Below, in pieces: positions 1 through 9,715 of a DNA stretch of 64,000 bases (its first letter is position 1; each line of letters starts with the position of its first letter). Source of the DNA: a virus; IMG/VR virus record IMGVR_UViG_3300042308_001616, positions 122,861-186,860 of that record. One strand, given 5' to 3'. Position numbers and translations under genes: made by a program. The notes beneath the pieces were generated by a model. The model searched no databases. It saw only the letters and a list, made by a program, of their open reading frames with translations, and was not told where the DNA came from.

Positions 1-1
1 A

Positions 2-2425
2 GATGAAGAAAAGGAAAAATCCACTCTAAAATCAGAATTAGACGAATTCGCTAAGTTTCTCGAAGGATTTAAAAACAACGAGGGTGATGGTATGGACGAA
101 GAGGAAGAAGATGGAGAGGAAGAAGATGGAGAGGAAGAAGATGGAGAGGAAGAAGAGGAAATTAAAGATAATAAAGAAATTAGTGAACTAATATTACAAA
201 ATATGAAGGCACTAAGAGGAATATTGGAAGCATTTCCTAGTTTCAAAAGTGAAGTATCCAGACTAGCAACAACAACAACCGGAAAACATCAAATATCCGC
301 AGGAGACACAATACAGAAATTAAGTGCAGAATATCAAATAAAACCAGAAGTACTTATAGGAATGAATACTTGGTTACAGGGTAGAAAACCAACAGATTCT
401 CTACCTACCAAAGACAAAAATGGTAAACCTTTAACCATTTTATTAGAAAGTGTAGTAAACGAGAGTAGTGTTAGTGCATTTGTGGGTAAGGTTGTTGCCA
501 AAATACAAAACCTATTGAAAAACAAAGGTGGGAACAAAGATGAAATACAAACAAAAGTACACGACTCACTTAAATCTTTAGTAAGACATATAGATGACTT
601 ACAAAATCCTAAAATAAAAGAGGTTTCTGTAAATCTCGCACTTATGAATACACTAATCTCCGGAAAATATCCAGAGAAAGTAAATACAATATATGACGAG
701 ATAAAGGAATATGTGACAGGAAAGAAAAAAGGTGAAGTATCACTAACACAGAACGACCTTCTAAAGGAAGATAATGACCTTAACTTCGGAGTAGATAAAG
801 ATGGTAAAAAAATGACTCCACAAAATCTGGAGGCAAATAAAGGTAAAATACTAGACAAAGACTCTTCACAGTTGATTGAAATAGATGGTAAGAATGTTTA
901 CGTAACTAATATAGCTTTCAAAATAGCAAGGTTCTTCAAATTCATCATTCAGTTTGAGAAGGCAGGTCTTATAGATGTATTGGATACGTTACAGGCCAAT
1001 ACGGAGTTGTTTATCAAAACCGGTCGTCAAATTACCGGAATGGTAAACGAAAAGAGACTGCTCGGATTTGATGGATTTATGAGAATTTACGAAGCGGATG
1101 AACAAAAACCGGAAGAAGACAAAGGAGCACCGACTGAGGAGCAAGGAACAACATCTGAAAGAATAAAGGACTTTTTTGAACAGAAATGTAAAACGGTAAA
1201 ATCTTATGTTCTTGAGAAGACAGAGGTTGAAAAAATTGTAGCAAACTTCGAGAGTATCGAAAAGGAAGGAAAAGGTTTGGTAATAAACGGAATTGATCCT
1301 ATAATGCAGATATGTAGACTTTTCAACCGTGCATACAAGCTCTATATGAGAGAGAAGATATCACAAAGACAGGGTGGTGAAATTGGTGCAACAATCGCAG
1401 GAAGATATACATCATATGGTGGTGATAAGAGTGGACCTTTCAGAATAAACAAAGTTTTTAACCAATGGGAGGACGCAGTACTCAAAATTATGGGTGATAG
1501 AAAATATGAGTATATTTTTAGTAAAAATACCAAAATGAGGTTTCCACTAGTACCAGATCCGAAAAATGAAGAAGATTGGGAGATTAGGAAAGGTGCTGGT
1601 CTAGCACTTAATAATTTTATGAATGAATTAATCGACGGTGATAGTCTTTATAAAACCAGTTCTACGGATAGAGGTGCTCAAGCAAAATTTATTGAAAAAT
1701 ATTTTGGTAAAGTTGGTGAAGCTGACTTAGAAAAGTCGGGAGGTCTTACAATAGGTGATGATGGTGAAAGTAACACCAAAATTGCAACAGCGGTAGAAAA
1801 TGGCTCGGTAAAGTTATCATTTACTAAGTTGAATGAGAAACCGAATTTCAAAGCCAATACATTTTTTGCCATAAAGTACAAAAACATAAAAGAAGGAAAA
1901 ATAGAAGGTGACTCTAAATACTACTACGTATGGACTTTAACAGATGCAAAATCTATTGCATTTAGTGGAACATTCAAATATTTTGATGAATTGATACAAT
2001 CTAGTCCATTAAGTGATCCAGAAAGTGAAATTGTTGATTCCAGAAAGAAGGTAATAGACAAAGGAGCTCTACCGAAAATTACGAAGGACACAATTTATAG
2101 CAAAGTTGATGGTACTACAGACCATTGGCAGACAAATTATGCTAGAACAACAAAGGATTTAGGAGATTTATTTCTAAGAGGTTCAAAATTGAATATAAAA
2201 TATATCGACGGAAGAGACAAAAGGAAAACGTATGATAAGTCTATATTCGTGGAAGACATATATTCAATAAACACCGTTTCGGATAAACCAGAACAATTTG
2301 TACCTAAGATAACAACAGAATGGTTAAAGAAACAAAAAATTGCATCATCCAGTGATAAAAGTCCATTCTCTAAAGATCCATCACAACATCTAACCGAAAG
2401 AAACACAGACATAACCAAAGTATGA
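2..2425 (+). CDS. Large protein with LysM-like motif, 5' end outside window
   Basis: The reading frame is open to the left edge, so the start lies upstream; the first in-window ATG (92) is probably internal. The visible 808 residues begin with Lys/Glu-rich sequence and an acidic tract of repeated EEEDG units. Next comes a LysM-like stretch about 65-93 residues after that ATG (HQISAGDTIQKLS...YQIKPEVLIGMN), a fold that usually binds peptidoglycan or chitin. The remainder is soluble, mixed and of no recognised family. A segment near residue 330 (FDGFMRIYEADE) resembles the N-terminal tag found on many proteins here. The stop overlaps the next gene by ATGA, so the two are translationally coupled. 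A virion or internal-head protein is plausible but unproven. Confidence 0.7.
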   Translation, partial: DEEKEKSTLKSELDEFAKFLEGFKNNEGDGMDEEEEDGEEEDGEEEDGEEEEEIKDNKEISELILQNMKALRGILEAFPSFKSEVSRLATTTTGKHQISAGDTIQKLSAEYQIKPEVLIGMNTWLQGRKPTDSLPTKDKNGKPLTILLESVVNESSVSAFVGKVVAKIQNLLKNKGGNKDEIQTKVHDSLKSLVRHIDDLQNPKIKEVSVNLALMNTLISGKYPEKVNTIYDEIKEYVTGKKKGEVSLTQNDLLKEDNDLNFGVDKDGKKMTPQNLEANKGKILDKDSSQLIEIDGKNVYVTNIAFKIARFFKFIIQFEKAGLIDVLDTLQANTELFIKTGRQITGMVNEKRLLGFDGFMRIYEADEQKPEEDKGAPTEEQGTTSERIKDFFEQKCKTVKSYVLEKTEVEKIVANFESIEKEGKGLVINGIDPIMQICRLFNRAYKLYMREKISQRQGGEIGATIAGRYTSYGGDKSGPFRINKVFNQWEDAVLKIMGDRKYEYIFSKNTKMRFPLVPDPKNEEDWEIRKGAGLALNNFMNELIDGDSLYKTSSTDRGAQAKFIEKYFGKVGEADLEKSGGLTIGDDGESNTKIATAVENGSVKLSFTKLNEKPNFKANTFFAIKYKNIKEGKIEGDSKYYYVWTLTDAKSIAFSGTFKYFDELIQSSPLSDPESEIVDSRKKVIDKGALPKITKDTIYSKVDGTTDHWQTNYARTTKDLGDLFLRGSKLNIKYIDGRDKRKTYDKSIFVEDIYSINTVSDKPEQFVPKITTEWLKKQKIASSSDKSPFSKDPSQHLTERNTDITKV
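101..158 (+). repeat. 15-bp tandem repeat encoding EEEDG units
   Basis: The unit gaggaagaagatgga occurs three times back to back from 101 to 145, followed by a partial fourth copy. It codes for an acidic linker inside the first gene. The in-frame 15-bp unit suggests copy-number variation by slippage without breaking the frame. Confidence 0.85.
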
Positions 2426-2985
2426 GAATAATAAGATATAGTGAGTTTAGTGAGAAGTTGAGTTTAAATTCTGCAGACTCCCCAGCACTCAAAATGGACA
2501 AACAATCCATAAATAAAACCGAAGAACATATCAAGGATTACGATTCTAAAAAAAACACTATCACTTCGTTATATACACAGATTGGGAAAGATAATAAGTT
2601 TCTTTATAGTGATGAGATGATTAAAGATAAAGTTGAAGAGATAATGGGTGCAGAAGATGATGAAAATAGAAATCCATATCTACAGAAGCTAATAACGGTA
2701 TTGGATCTGGAGAGAAAACTTGTCGGTGATACAAAGTCTCAAAGTGACGACAAACTTGCTTCGGAAAATTTAAGACAAGAACTATCCAATGAAAAGGATG
2801 ATGCTAGAAAAGGAGAGATTCAGAAAAAAATGGATGACTTAAATAAACGACTCAGTGAGTATGACATCACAAATCTAACAAAACAGGTAGAAGAGTCGAG
2901 GAAAAAATTCTTCGACGATATGAATAAGTTAACACAAGATTACAAAACGGCCGTAAATAAGATAAAGACGACCAAACAAAAATAG
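2422..2985 (+). CDS. Tagged coiled-coil protein, function unknown
   Basis: A 187-residue, highly charged, mostly helical protein. Its start overlaps the upstream stop codon (ATGA). The N-terminus MRIIRYSEFSEKLSLNS carries the shared tag of this genome: basic residue, aromatic, then SEF and a Glu, comparable with the T4 capsid targeting sequence MKTYQEFIAE. After the tag the protein is rich in Lys, Glu and Asp with heptad-like spacing (about residues 70-180), so a coiled coil is likely. No catalytic motif is visible. It may be packaged in the head or act as an assembly partner of the upstream protein; the tag analogy is inference. Confidence 0.75.
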   Translation: MRIIRYSEFSEKLSLNSADSPALKMDKQSINKTEEHIKDYDSKKNTITSLYTQIGKDNKFLYSDEMIKDKVEEIMGAEDDENRNPYLQKLITVLDLERKLVGDTKSQSDDKLASENLRQELSNEKDDARKGEIQKKMDDLNKRLSEYDITNLTKQVEESRKKFFDDMNKLTQDYKTAVNKIKTTKQK

Positions 2986-3007
2986 AAAAAAATTGGTTTT
3001 TTTATTT

Positions 3008-3015
3008 TATATATA
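3008..3015 (+). promoter_or_regulatory. TATATATA box upstream of tail sheath gene
   Basis: TATATATA followed by CC lies 28 bases before the sheath ATG. It resembles the T4 late promoter (TATAAATA) and recurs at most transcription-unit starts in this window. The predicted leader is about 20 bases, very A-rich and without a clear Shine-Dalgarno site, as is common for Bacteroidota genes. Confidence 0.45.
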
Positions 3016-3043
3016 CCAATAGAAAAAAAACAAAGACAAAAAC

Positions 3044-6000
3044 ATGGCAATTCAAATTGGAAAATACAAGAGGCCGGGAATATTCCTCGAGGAATACGAC
3101 AACTCGGTCATCGCCACTCCGATTGTCGAGGGTATAACTAACCTTGTTATTGGTGTCTCTAAAAAGGGACCTATTAACACACCGGTAAGGTTGACCACCG
3201 TCAGTGACTTAGAGTCCATATTCGGACAACTCGACAGGGGTCTCGAAAGAAAAGGTTCATACTTCCACAGAACCGTGTCCAAAATGCTCGAGAGCTCACC
3301 GGTATTCGCGATGAACTTGCTCTTGACAGATGACACATTAGACACTATAGAATACAAATCAGTATCTACGTCCTCTGATAAGGCCAATGATATGGAAAGA
3401 CTCGGTGCATACAGAAGGTTTCACGACACAACTGGTTTCTGGAAAAGAGATACTGAATCGTTTCTAAACCTAACTAAAACGAACACAGGGTATAGTGATA
3501 GAGTTCTTAACTTCACCAACTTATCTGATAGATATGCAACGGTGTTTGTTTTCAATTCAAAAGTATCTGGTTTTGACAGAACATTGATTGAGTGGTATGG
3601 TTCTATAGAAAAAGTTCCGGCATACGTCAACTCAACAGATTGGGCATCAGACTATATGGTGGATGTAGTAATCATTGCGGGAGACTGGTCAGATTATAGA
3701 ACACTATCAGTAGATCCTAGATGGAGTGCATATTTCAATGCAAATGGTCTTAGAAAAGAACAAATTAGAAACTTCGCAAACGATAGAAACGTAAGTGCAC
3801 TTGCGTATTACGAAGGACTTTCTTTGATACCTTACTTTAGAGATGCCAACGGAAGAAATATCTTCATCGAGACTACAATCAATAGAGATACAGACAAAAC
3901 AGGAATCTTCTGTGCATTCAATAATGATTTAGTAGAAGCGGACTTTTATAATGGTAAAATTGATATAATTGGCCAAACTATAGTTGGTAACAATAAAGAA
4001 TCTATTGAATTCCTTTCTTATCAAGACACAATTACGGAACAAGTTGATTTTACAACAACACCACTTGACTTACCAGGAAACGTAACTGCCTTAATTGGCC
4101 CTATTCAAGCAGTGGGTGATGCATTTGGAAGTCATGCATTCGAAAAAAGTAATAATCCTAGAACATCTGGAGTTCTTCAAAGTTATGATAGAACCGCTTA
4201 TTATGCAGAAGATTTCGTAAGAAATGTATCACTTTCTGCAAGTGCATCTAGGGTAGATGTTAATACAGTATCCGTAACTTACAAAGTTCACACAGATGGT
4301 GGTTATGCTGTTATTGGTGACAACCTTGTAGAATTGGCAGGACCTATGGCACACACATTATCCATAAGTTCTTTCAATTTTGCTACTAGTTCAACTGCAT
4401 TAGTATACAAATCTGCATTCGTTCTTGATTCAACAGGTAATTTTAAAGTTGTTACAGGTGACGTTCCTAACACTCAACCTACCGTAGAGTCTAGTGATAT
4501 AGTTCTGGGTCACACATCTTACACCGTTCAATCACAACAATTTCAAACAACGGTTACACAAACCAACGTTTATATAGATCCAGAAAACACAGGAGTTACT
4601 GCATATAGACACTTAATATTAGGTACAGATTATACGGTTAATTTATTACCATCTCAAATACCAGGTTCAAGTCAAACACGAACGGGTGCTATTGAAATAA
4701 CATTCTTAGGTACAAACAAAACTCCGGATTTATCGGATTATGTAACTTATAGAAGGTTTAAAGCATTCAACAGGTTAGTAGATTTATTAGATAGTCCTAA
4801 TAGAGAAAAAATGACAATGTTAATCGATATTACTTCTATGAAGAAAGCATCTATGGCTAATATGGAGGTAGTAGATATAGTAACATCTACAACACAGAAT
4901 AAATCTTTTACCATCGTTACAGGATTAAATCCATCCGAAATTACAGATGTTATAAACGGGCGTTTAGTTTTCTATACAAAAGATAACGAATTAATATTAG
5001 GTGAAGAATCGATTGTTTCTAAAGATACAACAGTAGATACTAACTGGAGAGAAGGAGTTGTTGGTAAATATTCAAATCTATATTCTAAATTCTACGATGG
5101 TCAAATATCTACAGGAGACGTCATATACAATAACAGAATAAAATATGTAGGTACAGAAACATCTGTGGCAACATATTCAGTTTATTTTGTTCCAGGTGAG
5201 ACATTGTCTGCAGTATCAGGATTCCTAACAGGACCAACTACAGATTATGCAGGAAATGACTATATCGTATTGATGGGTGGTGCTGCGGATCCACAATTTC
5301 AACTAAACGACATAATAAAAGTAAAAGGTGCAGTTAATAACACAGGAAACTTTACAATAGTTTCAGGAAAACTTAACTCTACAACATTTGGTGCAGGTTC
5401 TGGTTTCGTTTATCAAGTAAATGAAAATACAACATATGAGTACGTACCGGTAACTAGTCAAATAAATGATATGAACTCCGGAAGTGAGCACTACCTAAAA
5501 ATGTACTTAGATGGTGAAAAAATAACTATCAACTTTGTAGATGCAGCAGGTGCAACTTCTTCATTACTAAACTGGGACGGTAGTACATCAGGCGCAGGTG
5601 TTCAAGCATCAACAAACTTCACTATCAACTCAATGGATACAAACTTCAAACAATCTATCGAGATTGAAGTTCCATCTGGTTACACAGAAGTTGATAATAA
5701 AATATTAGTAAATGCACAAAGATACCCAGAGGTTATGAAGGGTGACTTCTTAGAGGCAGAATATGACGAGTCAACACTCGAAATAGGACAAGTTGCTAGA
5801 AAGATGACAAGAATACTCGACAAAAAACAATACTCTAAAGATGTATCACTTATGGAAATAACATGTGATAGTAAAATCAAAAAAGTATACTCTGGTTCTG
5901 CATACCAAACTATTAGATACAAAAAAGTTGAGAATTATATAGAAACCTACAAAGCAATATCACTAAAAGGTTTCAGAGTAAGACAAGCTTCACTTCCTGA

Positions 6001-6988
6001 TGGAACAGAAACTAAACAAAACCAAATACTCAACCTTGTTGCAAAAGGAACTACATTGTTCAAAGCACTTACAAACAAAGAAGCGATTGATTTCAGATAC
6101 TTGATTGACTCTTTCGGAAATGGTCTTACAGAGAATTCTAAACAACAACTTGCAGACATCTGTGGTGATAGACTTGACGCATTTGGATTCTTAAATATGC
6201 CATCAATGAGAGCATTCAAAAACTCTAGTTCTCCATCATTTGTGAACTCGGAAGGTGTTCTTCAAGCAGAATACATTGCAAAAGGAGCAGATCCTGAAAG
6301 TGGGCCAGCATTCTACTATACTTTCGCACAAGGAGAAGGAACAACATGTGTTGGATACTTCTTACCATATCTTAGTGTGAATGATAACGGAAGACCTATG
6401 GATTTTCCACCTGCATCTTTCGTGGCTGCGACATATATGAGAAAACACATCAGTAACTTAGGTGGATTAACACCTTGGACAATCGCGGCGGGTGTAATAA
6501 ACGGAAGAATTACAGGAATAAATGGTATAGAAATGGACTTCACACCAAGTGATATCGAATTTTTGAACCAAGCTCAGATGAACCCTATTGTTTTCAAAAG
6601 AAATAGAGGAAACGTTATCGAGACAGAGAACACAGCACAAACTCTTTACAAATCTGCACTTTCTTACATACACGTTAGAGAGGTATTGATTGAACTTGAA
6701 AGAGAATTATCAAGAATGTTGTTAGACTTCCAATGGCAGTTCAACACTTCTGAAATCAGATCTGAAATTAAAATGAGGGCTGATATGATTTGTGAAACAT
6801 TCGTAAGTAGAAACGGTCTATATAACTATTTCAACAAAATGGACGAAGAGAACAACACCGCAGAGATTATCGATAATCAAATTGGTGTACTTGACACATA
6901 CGTAGAACCAATAAAAGGTATGGGAATAATCGTGAATAACGTAACCATATTAAGAACTGGTGCTATCGATTCAGGTGGATTCATATAA
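3044..6988 (+). CDS. Contractile tail sheath protein (T4 gp18-like)
   Basis: This subunit forms the contractile outer tube of the tail. The N-terminus (YKRPGIFLEEYDNSVI, then GVSKKGPINTPV) is the classic sheath opening, and the C-terminal part from about residue 930 has the conserved sheath core (ETKQNQILNLVAKGT, then SEIRSEIKMRADMICETF and a final IVNNVTILRTGAIDSGGF). At 1314 residues it is about twice T4 gp18 (659); the extra length is a beta-rich, Ser/Thr/Asn-rich insertion at about residues 350-900 that would decorate the outside of the tail. It stands alone between a TATATATA box and a bidirectional terminator. Unusually, the tail tube gene lies on the opposite strand some 2 kb away. Confidence 0.93.
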   Translation: MAIQIGKYKRPGIFLEEYDNSVIATPIVEGITNLVIGVSKKGPINTPVRLTTVSDLESIFGQLDRGLERKGSYFHRTVSKMLESSPVFAMNLLLTDDTLDTIEYKSVSTSSDKANDMERLGAYRRFHDTTGFWKRDTESFLNLTKTNTGYSDRVLNFTNLSDRYATVFVFNSKVSGFDRTLIEWYGSIEKVPAYVNSTDWASDYMVDVVIIAGDWSDYRTLSVDPRWSAYFNANGLRKEQIRNFANDRNVSALAYYEGLSLIPYFRDANGRNIFIETTINRDTDKTGIFCAFNNDLVEADFYNGKIDIIGQTIVGNNKESIEFLSYQDTITEQVDFTTTPLDLPGNVTALIGPIQAVGDAFGSHAFEKSNNPRTSGVLQSYDRTAYYAEDFVRNVSLSASASRVDVNTVSVTYKVHTDGGYAVIGDNLVELAGPMAHTLSISSFNFATSSTALVYKSAFVLDSTGNFKVVTGDVPNTQPTVESSDIVLGHTSYTVQSQQFQTTVTQTNVYIDPENTGVTAYRHLILGTDYTVNLLPSQIPGSSQTRTGAIEITFLGTNKTPDLSDYVTYRRFKAFNRLVDLLDSPNREKMTMLIDITSMKKASMANMEVVDIVTSTTQNKSFTIVTGLNPSEITDVINGRLVFYTKDNELILGEESIVSKDTTVDTNWREGVVGKYSNLYSKFYDGQISTGDVIYNNRIKYVGTETSVATYSVYFVPGETLSAVSGFLTGPTTDYAGNDYIVLMGGAADPQFQLNDIIKVKGAVNNTGNFTIVSGKLNSTTFGAGSGFVYQVNENTTYEYVPVTSQINDMNSGSEHYLKMYLDGEKITINFVDAAGATSSLLNWDGSTSGAGVQASTNFTINSMDTNFKQSIEIEVPSGYTEVDNKILVNAQRYPEVMKGDFLEAEYDESTLEIGQVARKMTRILDKKQYSKDVSLMEITCDSKIKKVYSGSAYQTIRYKKVENYIETYKAISLKGFRVRQASLPDGTETKQNQILNLVAKGTTLFKALTNKEAIDFRYLIDSFGNGLTENSKQQLADICGDRLDAFGFLNMPSMRAFKNSSSPSFVNSEGVLQAEYIAKGADPESGPAFYYTFAQGEGTTCVGYFLPYLSVNDNGRPMDFPPASFVAATYMRKHISNLGGLTPWTIAAGVINGRITGINGIEMDFTPSDIEFLNQAQMNPIVFKRNRGNVIETENTAQTLYKSALSYIHVREVLIELERELSRMLLDFQWQFNTSEIRSEIKMRADMICETFVSRNGLYNYFNKMDEENNTAEIIDNQIGVLDTYVEPIKGMGIIVNNVTILRTGAIDSGGFI

Positions 6989-7002
6989 AATATAATAAAA
7001 AT

Positions 7003-7033
7003 AAAAACCCTCGAAATTATCGAGGGTTTTTTT
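7003..7033. terminator. Bidirectional terminator between sheath and Hsp20
   Basis: CCCTCGA/TCGAGGG stem (7008-7014 with 7020-7026, loop AATTA) flanked by an A tract on one side and a T tract on the other. It serves the two convergent genes on either side. Confidence 0.9.
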
Positions 7034-7053
7034 ATTTAATAAAAACGATAAGA

Positions 7054-7512
7054 CTAAGAAATTCTGATTGTTCTGTAGTTAGAGTTATTGCTTTTAGGAA
7101 CAATAATAGTCAAAATTCCGTTATTGTATTTAGCATTAGCTTCGTTAGTATCTGCATTAGAAGGAAGTGTAAACTCTCTTGTAAATGAAGAATAGTTGAA
7201 CTCTCTGTAAGAGTAGTTACTAGGTCTCTCAGACTTAGGAGTATTAGCTTTCAAAGTCAATGTGTTGTTGTTGTATGCAACCTCAAAAGACTCAGTAGTG
7301 TAACCAGGTGCAGCAAGTTCGAAAACATAAGAATCTGTGTTCTCATAAGCATTAAGTGTTGGTGTTGTGTTAGCGTGGTTTGCCCAAGTAGTAATCGCTG
7401 TGTTGTAAGGAGCGTTAGTAAATGGTGCAACGTTCCATGCTGTGAACGGGTTGCTTGTCAAGTTAGACCAATTAGTCTCAGGTGTGTTCCAAGGGTTGTT
7501 TCTGTTTGTCAT
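7054..7512 (-). CDS. Small heat shock protein, Hsp20/alpha-crystallin family
   Basis: An ATP-independent chaperone that holds unfolded proteins. The alpha-crystallin domain spans about residues 55-152: the ENTDSYVFELAAPGY and YNNNTLTLKA strands, the FTREFTLPS stretch and the closing GILTIIVPK, which is the GxLxIxxPK strand of the family. The N-terminal 50 residues are Asn/Thr/Trp-rich and probably disordered. At 152 residues it has normal family length. It is transcribed alone, with a TATATA-like box about 29 bases upstream. T4-like cyanophages also carry Hsp20 genes, possibly to assist virion protein folding. The family call is firm; the role in this phage is inferred. Confidence 0.92.
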   Translation of the reverse strand: MTNRNNPWNTPETNWSNLTSNPFTAWNVAPFTNAPYNTAITTWANHANTTPTLNAYENTDSYVFELAAPGYTTESFEVAYNNNTLTLKANTPKSERPSNYSYREFNYSSFTREFTLPSNADTNEANAKYNNGILTIIVPKSNNSNYRTIRIS

Positions 7513-7625
7513 TTGTTTTTATTTTATTTTTATGTTATATACAGAATAATAAATAAAGTTTAAACCACAATAAAAAATTCAGGAGAGAGAGGCAAACGAA
7601 TATATAACCAAAAACAACATATAAT

Positions 7626-8594
7626 ATGTCTGATAACAACATGAGCGAGGAAGACTACCTCAGAATACATTTGGAGGACCTCGAAAGGAACAAAAGGACA
7701 CCGGAACAACCGGAACCAACAAATCACATATCAAGTGACATACCTTTTAACACAAACACTGGTAACTCAGAAAACACAAAGGTAAGTGACCTTCAATACT
7801 TCCATTTTGACATCAAAGAACTACCATGTGGTCAATTCTATCCACAAGGAACTGTACTTATGATTAGACCTGCACAGGTTAGGGAAATACAAGCATATTC
7901 GATGGTAGATGATAATAACTTCTATGATATAGTAGAGAAAATGAATGATATGCTACAATCGTGTGTTAGAGTAAAATATGTAGATGGTAAGATAGGCTCT
8001 TTTTTAGATATAAAGGATCAGGATAGATTATTCATTATCTTCGCAATAAGAGAACTTACATTCCAACAAGGAAACTCACTAAGTGTAAATACTAAATGTG
8101 GATCTTGTGGAATAGAGGAAACGGTAGAATTGAAAAGAAGTAACTTTGCATTCCACGAGATTGACGAAAAACTAGCAAAGTTTTATAACAAAAACGCAGG
8201 ATGTTACCAATTCAAAACCATCAACGGTAAAACATTTGAACTAACACCACCAAACATCGGTTTACAAAAAGCATTTACTGACTACATCATAAAAGAAAAC
8301 AACGACAAAAGGAGTCCGAATTTGGCATTCCTTAAGATAATACCTTTTATGTTAGGTGGAAGATCTAGTATAACATACGAAGGAATAAAGGCAAAACTAA
8401 GAGAATTTGAAGAGATAGATGGAACTTCTTTTCAGTTCTTAAATAGTGCAGTAGGGAAAATGACTTTTGGTATAAAAGAGTTAAGTAAAACGTGTCAGTG
8501 TGGTGAGGAGATCCGCACTGAAATGCAATTTCCCAACGGAGCCTCAGGTATTTTCGTTATTCATGATGCCTTTGAAGCATATATTAAAGAATAA
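7626..8594 (+). CDS. Baseplate protein, T4 gp26-like
   Basis: 322 residues with a disordered, polar N-terminus (1-55) followed by FDIKELPCGQFYPQGTVLMIRP, a pattern I associate with T4-type baseplate hub proteins related to gp26. Two Cys pairs (CGSC near residue 158 and CQC near 290) could form a zinc ribbon, with the strands between them making a beta domain. Family members act in baseplate or hub assembly at the tail tip. Its location between sheath and tube genes supports a tail role. A tatata box lies about 20 bases upstream of the start. The identification is from motif memory, so the exact T4 counterpart is uncertain. Confidence 0.6.
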   Translation: MSDNNMSEEDYLRIHLEDLERNKRTPEQPEPTNHISSDIPFNTNTGNSENTKVSDLQYFHFDIKELPCGQFYPQGTVLMIRPAQVREIQAYSMVDDNNFYDIVEKMNDMLQSCVRVKYVDGKIGSFLDIKDQDRLFIIFAIRELTFQQGNSLSVNTKCGSCGIEETVELKRSNFAFHEIDEKLAKFYNKNAGCYQFKTINGKTFELTPPNIGLQKAFTDYIIKENNDKRSPNLAFLKIIPFMLGGRSSITYEGIKAKLREFEEIDGTSFQFLNSAVGKMTFGIKELSKTCQCGEEIRTEMQFPNGASGIFVIHDAFEAYIKE

Positions 8595-8634
8595 ACTACT
8601 TTTACAAAAACACTTCAATACACAGGAGGATTCT

Positions 8635-8811
8635 ATGGATAGATGGCCGTTCTGGATGCTTGAAGAGAATATAAAAATAGTGAACGAAATAGTAGAAGAA
8701 GAGGAAAAACAAAGAAAGCAAGAAGAAGAAGGACAAAGTGCAAGTATGCCAGATACAAATGCAATGATGAGAAATGCATCGAATATGACGGCAAATATGC
8801 CAAAAATATAA
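8635..8811 (+). CDS. Small acidic protein after gp26-like gene
   Basis: 58 residues beginning MDRWPFWMLEENIKIVNEIV, then a Glu/Lys/Gln-rich helix and a Met/Asn-rich tail. The start was chosen because AGGAGGA (8624-8630), a rare true Shine-Dalgarno sequence here, lies four bases upstream. The same frame is open back to 8500, overlapping the gp26-like gene, and reads plausibly (LLLQKHFNTQEDS) just before this ATG, so a longer product or a +1 frameshift fusion with the gp26-like protein is possible. It ends at a strong terminator. Probably a tail assembly partner; function unknown. Confidence 0.6.
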   Translation: MDRWPFWMLEENIKIVNEIVEEEEKQRKQEEEGQSASMPDTNAMMRNASNMTANMPKI

Positions 8812-8813
8812 TA

Positions 8814-8842
8814 AAAACCCACTCAAATTTGAGTGGGTTTTT
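8814..8842 (+). terminator. Rho-independent terminator
   Basis: Perfect CCCACTCAAATTTGAGTGGG hairpin flanked by AAAAA and TTTTTT. It closes the gp26-like unit, and because it is symmetrical it may also serve the leftward tail tube gene. Confidence 0.9.
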
Positions 8843-8890
8843 TAGTACAAAAAAAAGAGACATTTGCCTCTTTTTCTATATTGTTTATTA

Positions 8891-9532
8891 TTAGTATCCA
8901 CTGACCATAGGTCCAGATATACCAAATCCGTTGTCAATATACTCATCTACGAAGTAGTCGTATAAGAAAGTAGCATCAACGTTATTCACGATATCATTTG
9001 AAGCCCAGTCTAGTGCCCACCCTGTAAGTTTAGACATTTGACAGTTCATAAATGTAACTCTTCTCAATACAACACCTTTCTTATCGTGTTGGTTAACAAT
9101 TATAGTTCCAACCATATCACTTTTATAGTGTAAAGTACCATTTTGTGAGTTGAATAAAAGGTCATACCATGCCTTAAGAGTCGTCCATGTAGTCATCTGA
9201 CCCGCATTGTTAACGTTAACCTGGAAAGGTATGGTAATCTCACCACTGGTTTTACTCGGTGTTGTTTGAAATTGTCTCGTTGAATACTTGAATCTTTGTT
9301 CTTTGGCAGCAACCTCGAAAGATGTTAGGTTAGATAAATCTATCTTAGTCGCATTCTCGAGAAGCAACAATTTGTTTGCTCCTGTATCGTAGGGTGTTCC
9401 TGCAAAAATAGTAGGAAGTACAAACGTAATCTCGAATAAGTTTGTGTAAACAACTTCATCCGTCGTAGTTGGTGAACCTGGTCCACCAGGTGAACCAACA
9501 TTCGATAATTGGGTATAATGCGGTAATGGCAT
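8891..9532 (-). CDS. Tail tube protein (T4 gp19-like)
   Basis: This is the subunit of the inner tail tube through which DNA passes. Diagnostic stretches are NLFEITFVLP near residue 31, the KYSTRQFQTTPSKTSGEI strand, and the C-terminal half with TLKAWYDLLFNSQNGTLHY, MVGTIIVNQHDKKG and RRVTFMNCQMSKLTG, which follow the gp19 tube fold. At 213 residues it is a little longer than T4 gp19 (163), mainly through a Gly/Pro/Thr-rich N-terminus. The upstream 183-bp gap is shared with the divergent nuclease gene and contains an ATATATA box. In T4 sheath and tube genes are adjacent and co-oriented; here they are not. Confidence 0.88.
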   Translation of the reverse strand: MPLPHYTQLSNVGSPGGPGSPTTTDEVVYTNLFEITFVLPTIFAGTPYDTGANKLLLLENATKIDLSNLTSFEVAAKEQRFKYSTRQFQTTPSKTSGEITIPFQVNVNNAGQMTTWTTLKAWYDLLFNSQNGTLHYKSDMVGTIIVNQHDKKGVVLRRVTFMNCQMSKLTGWALDWASNDIVNNVDATFLYDYFVDEYIDNGFGISGPMVSGY

Positions 9533-9715
9533 ATTCTTTTCTTATTTTTTTGTAATCGCCTAACAATTATATTCTATATATTAAGTATAAAATTTCTTCT
9601 GTTTTCCTAGTCTCTTACCTAATTGTATATATTAAGTCCAAAAAACGTTTTTCTGTCATTTAGTTGAACTAAGAACACACAAACACCTATAAAATAAAAA
9701 AATGGTCAAAATTAT

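Noticed and set aside
101-158. CRISPR-like short repeats
   Set aside because: Contiguous in-frame 15-bp coding repeats without spacers.
334-858. Antisense ORF of 174 codons inside the first gene
   Set aside because: Ser/Phe-rich shadow translation with no start signal; the sense frame codes for a continuous charged protein.
9641-9652. Palindrome AAAAACGTTTTT as an operator
   Set aside because: Short A/T palindromes are expected in such A+T-rich gaps and no second copy was seen.
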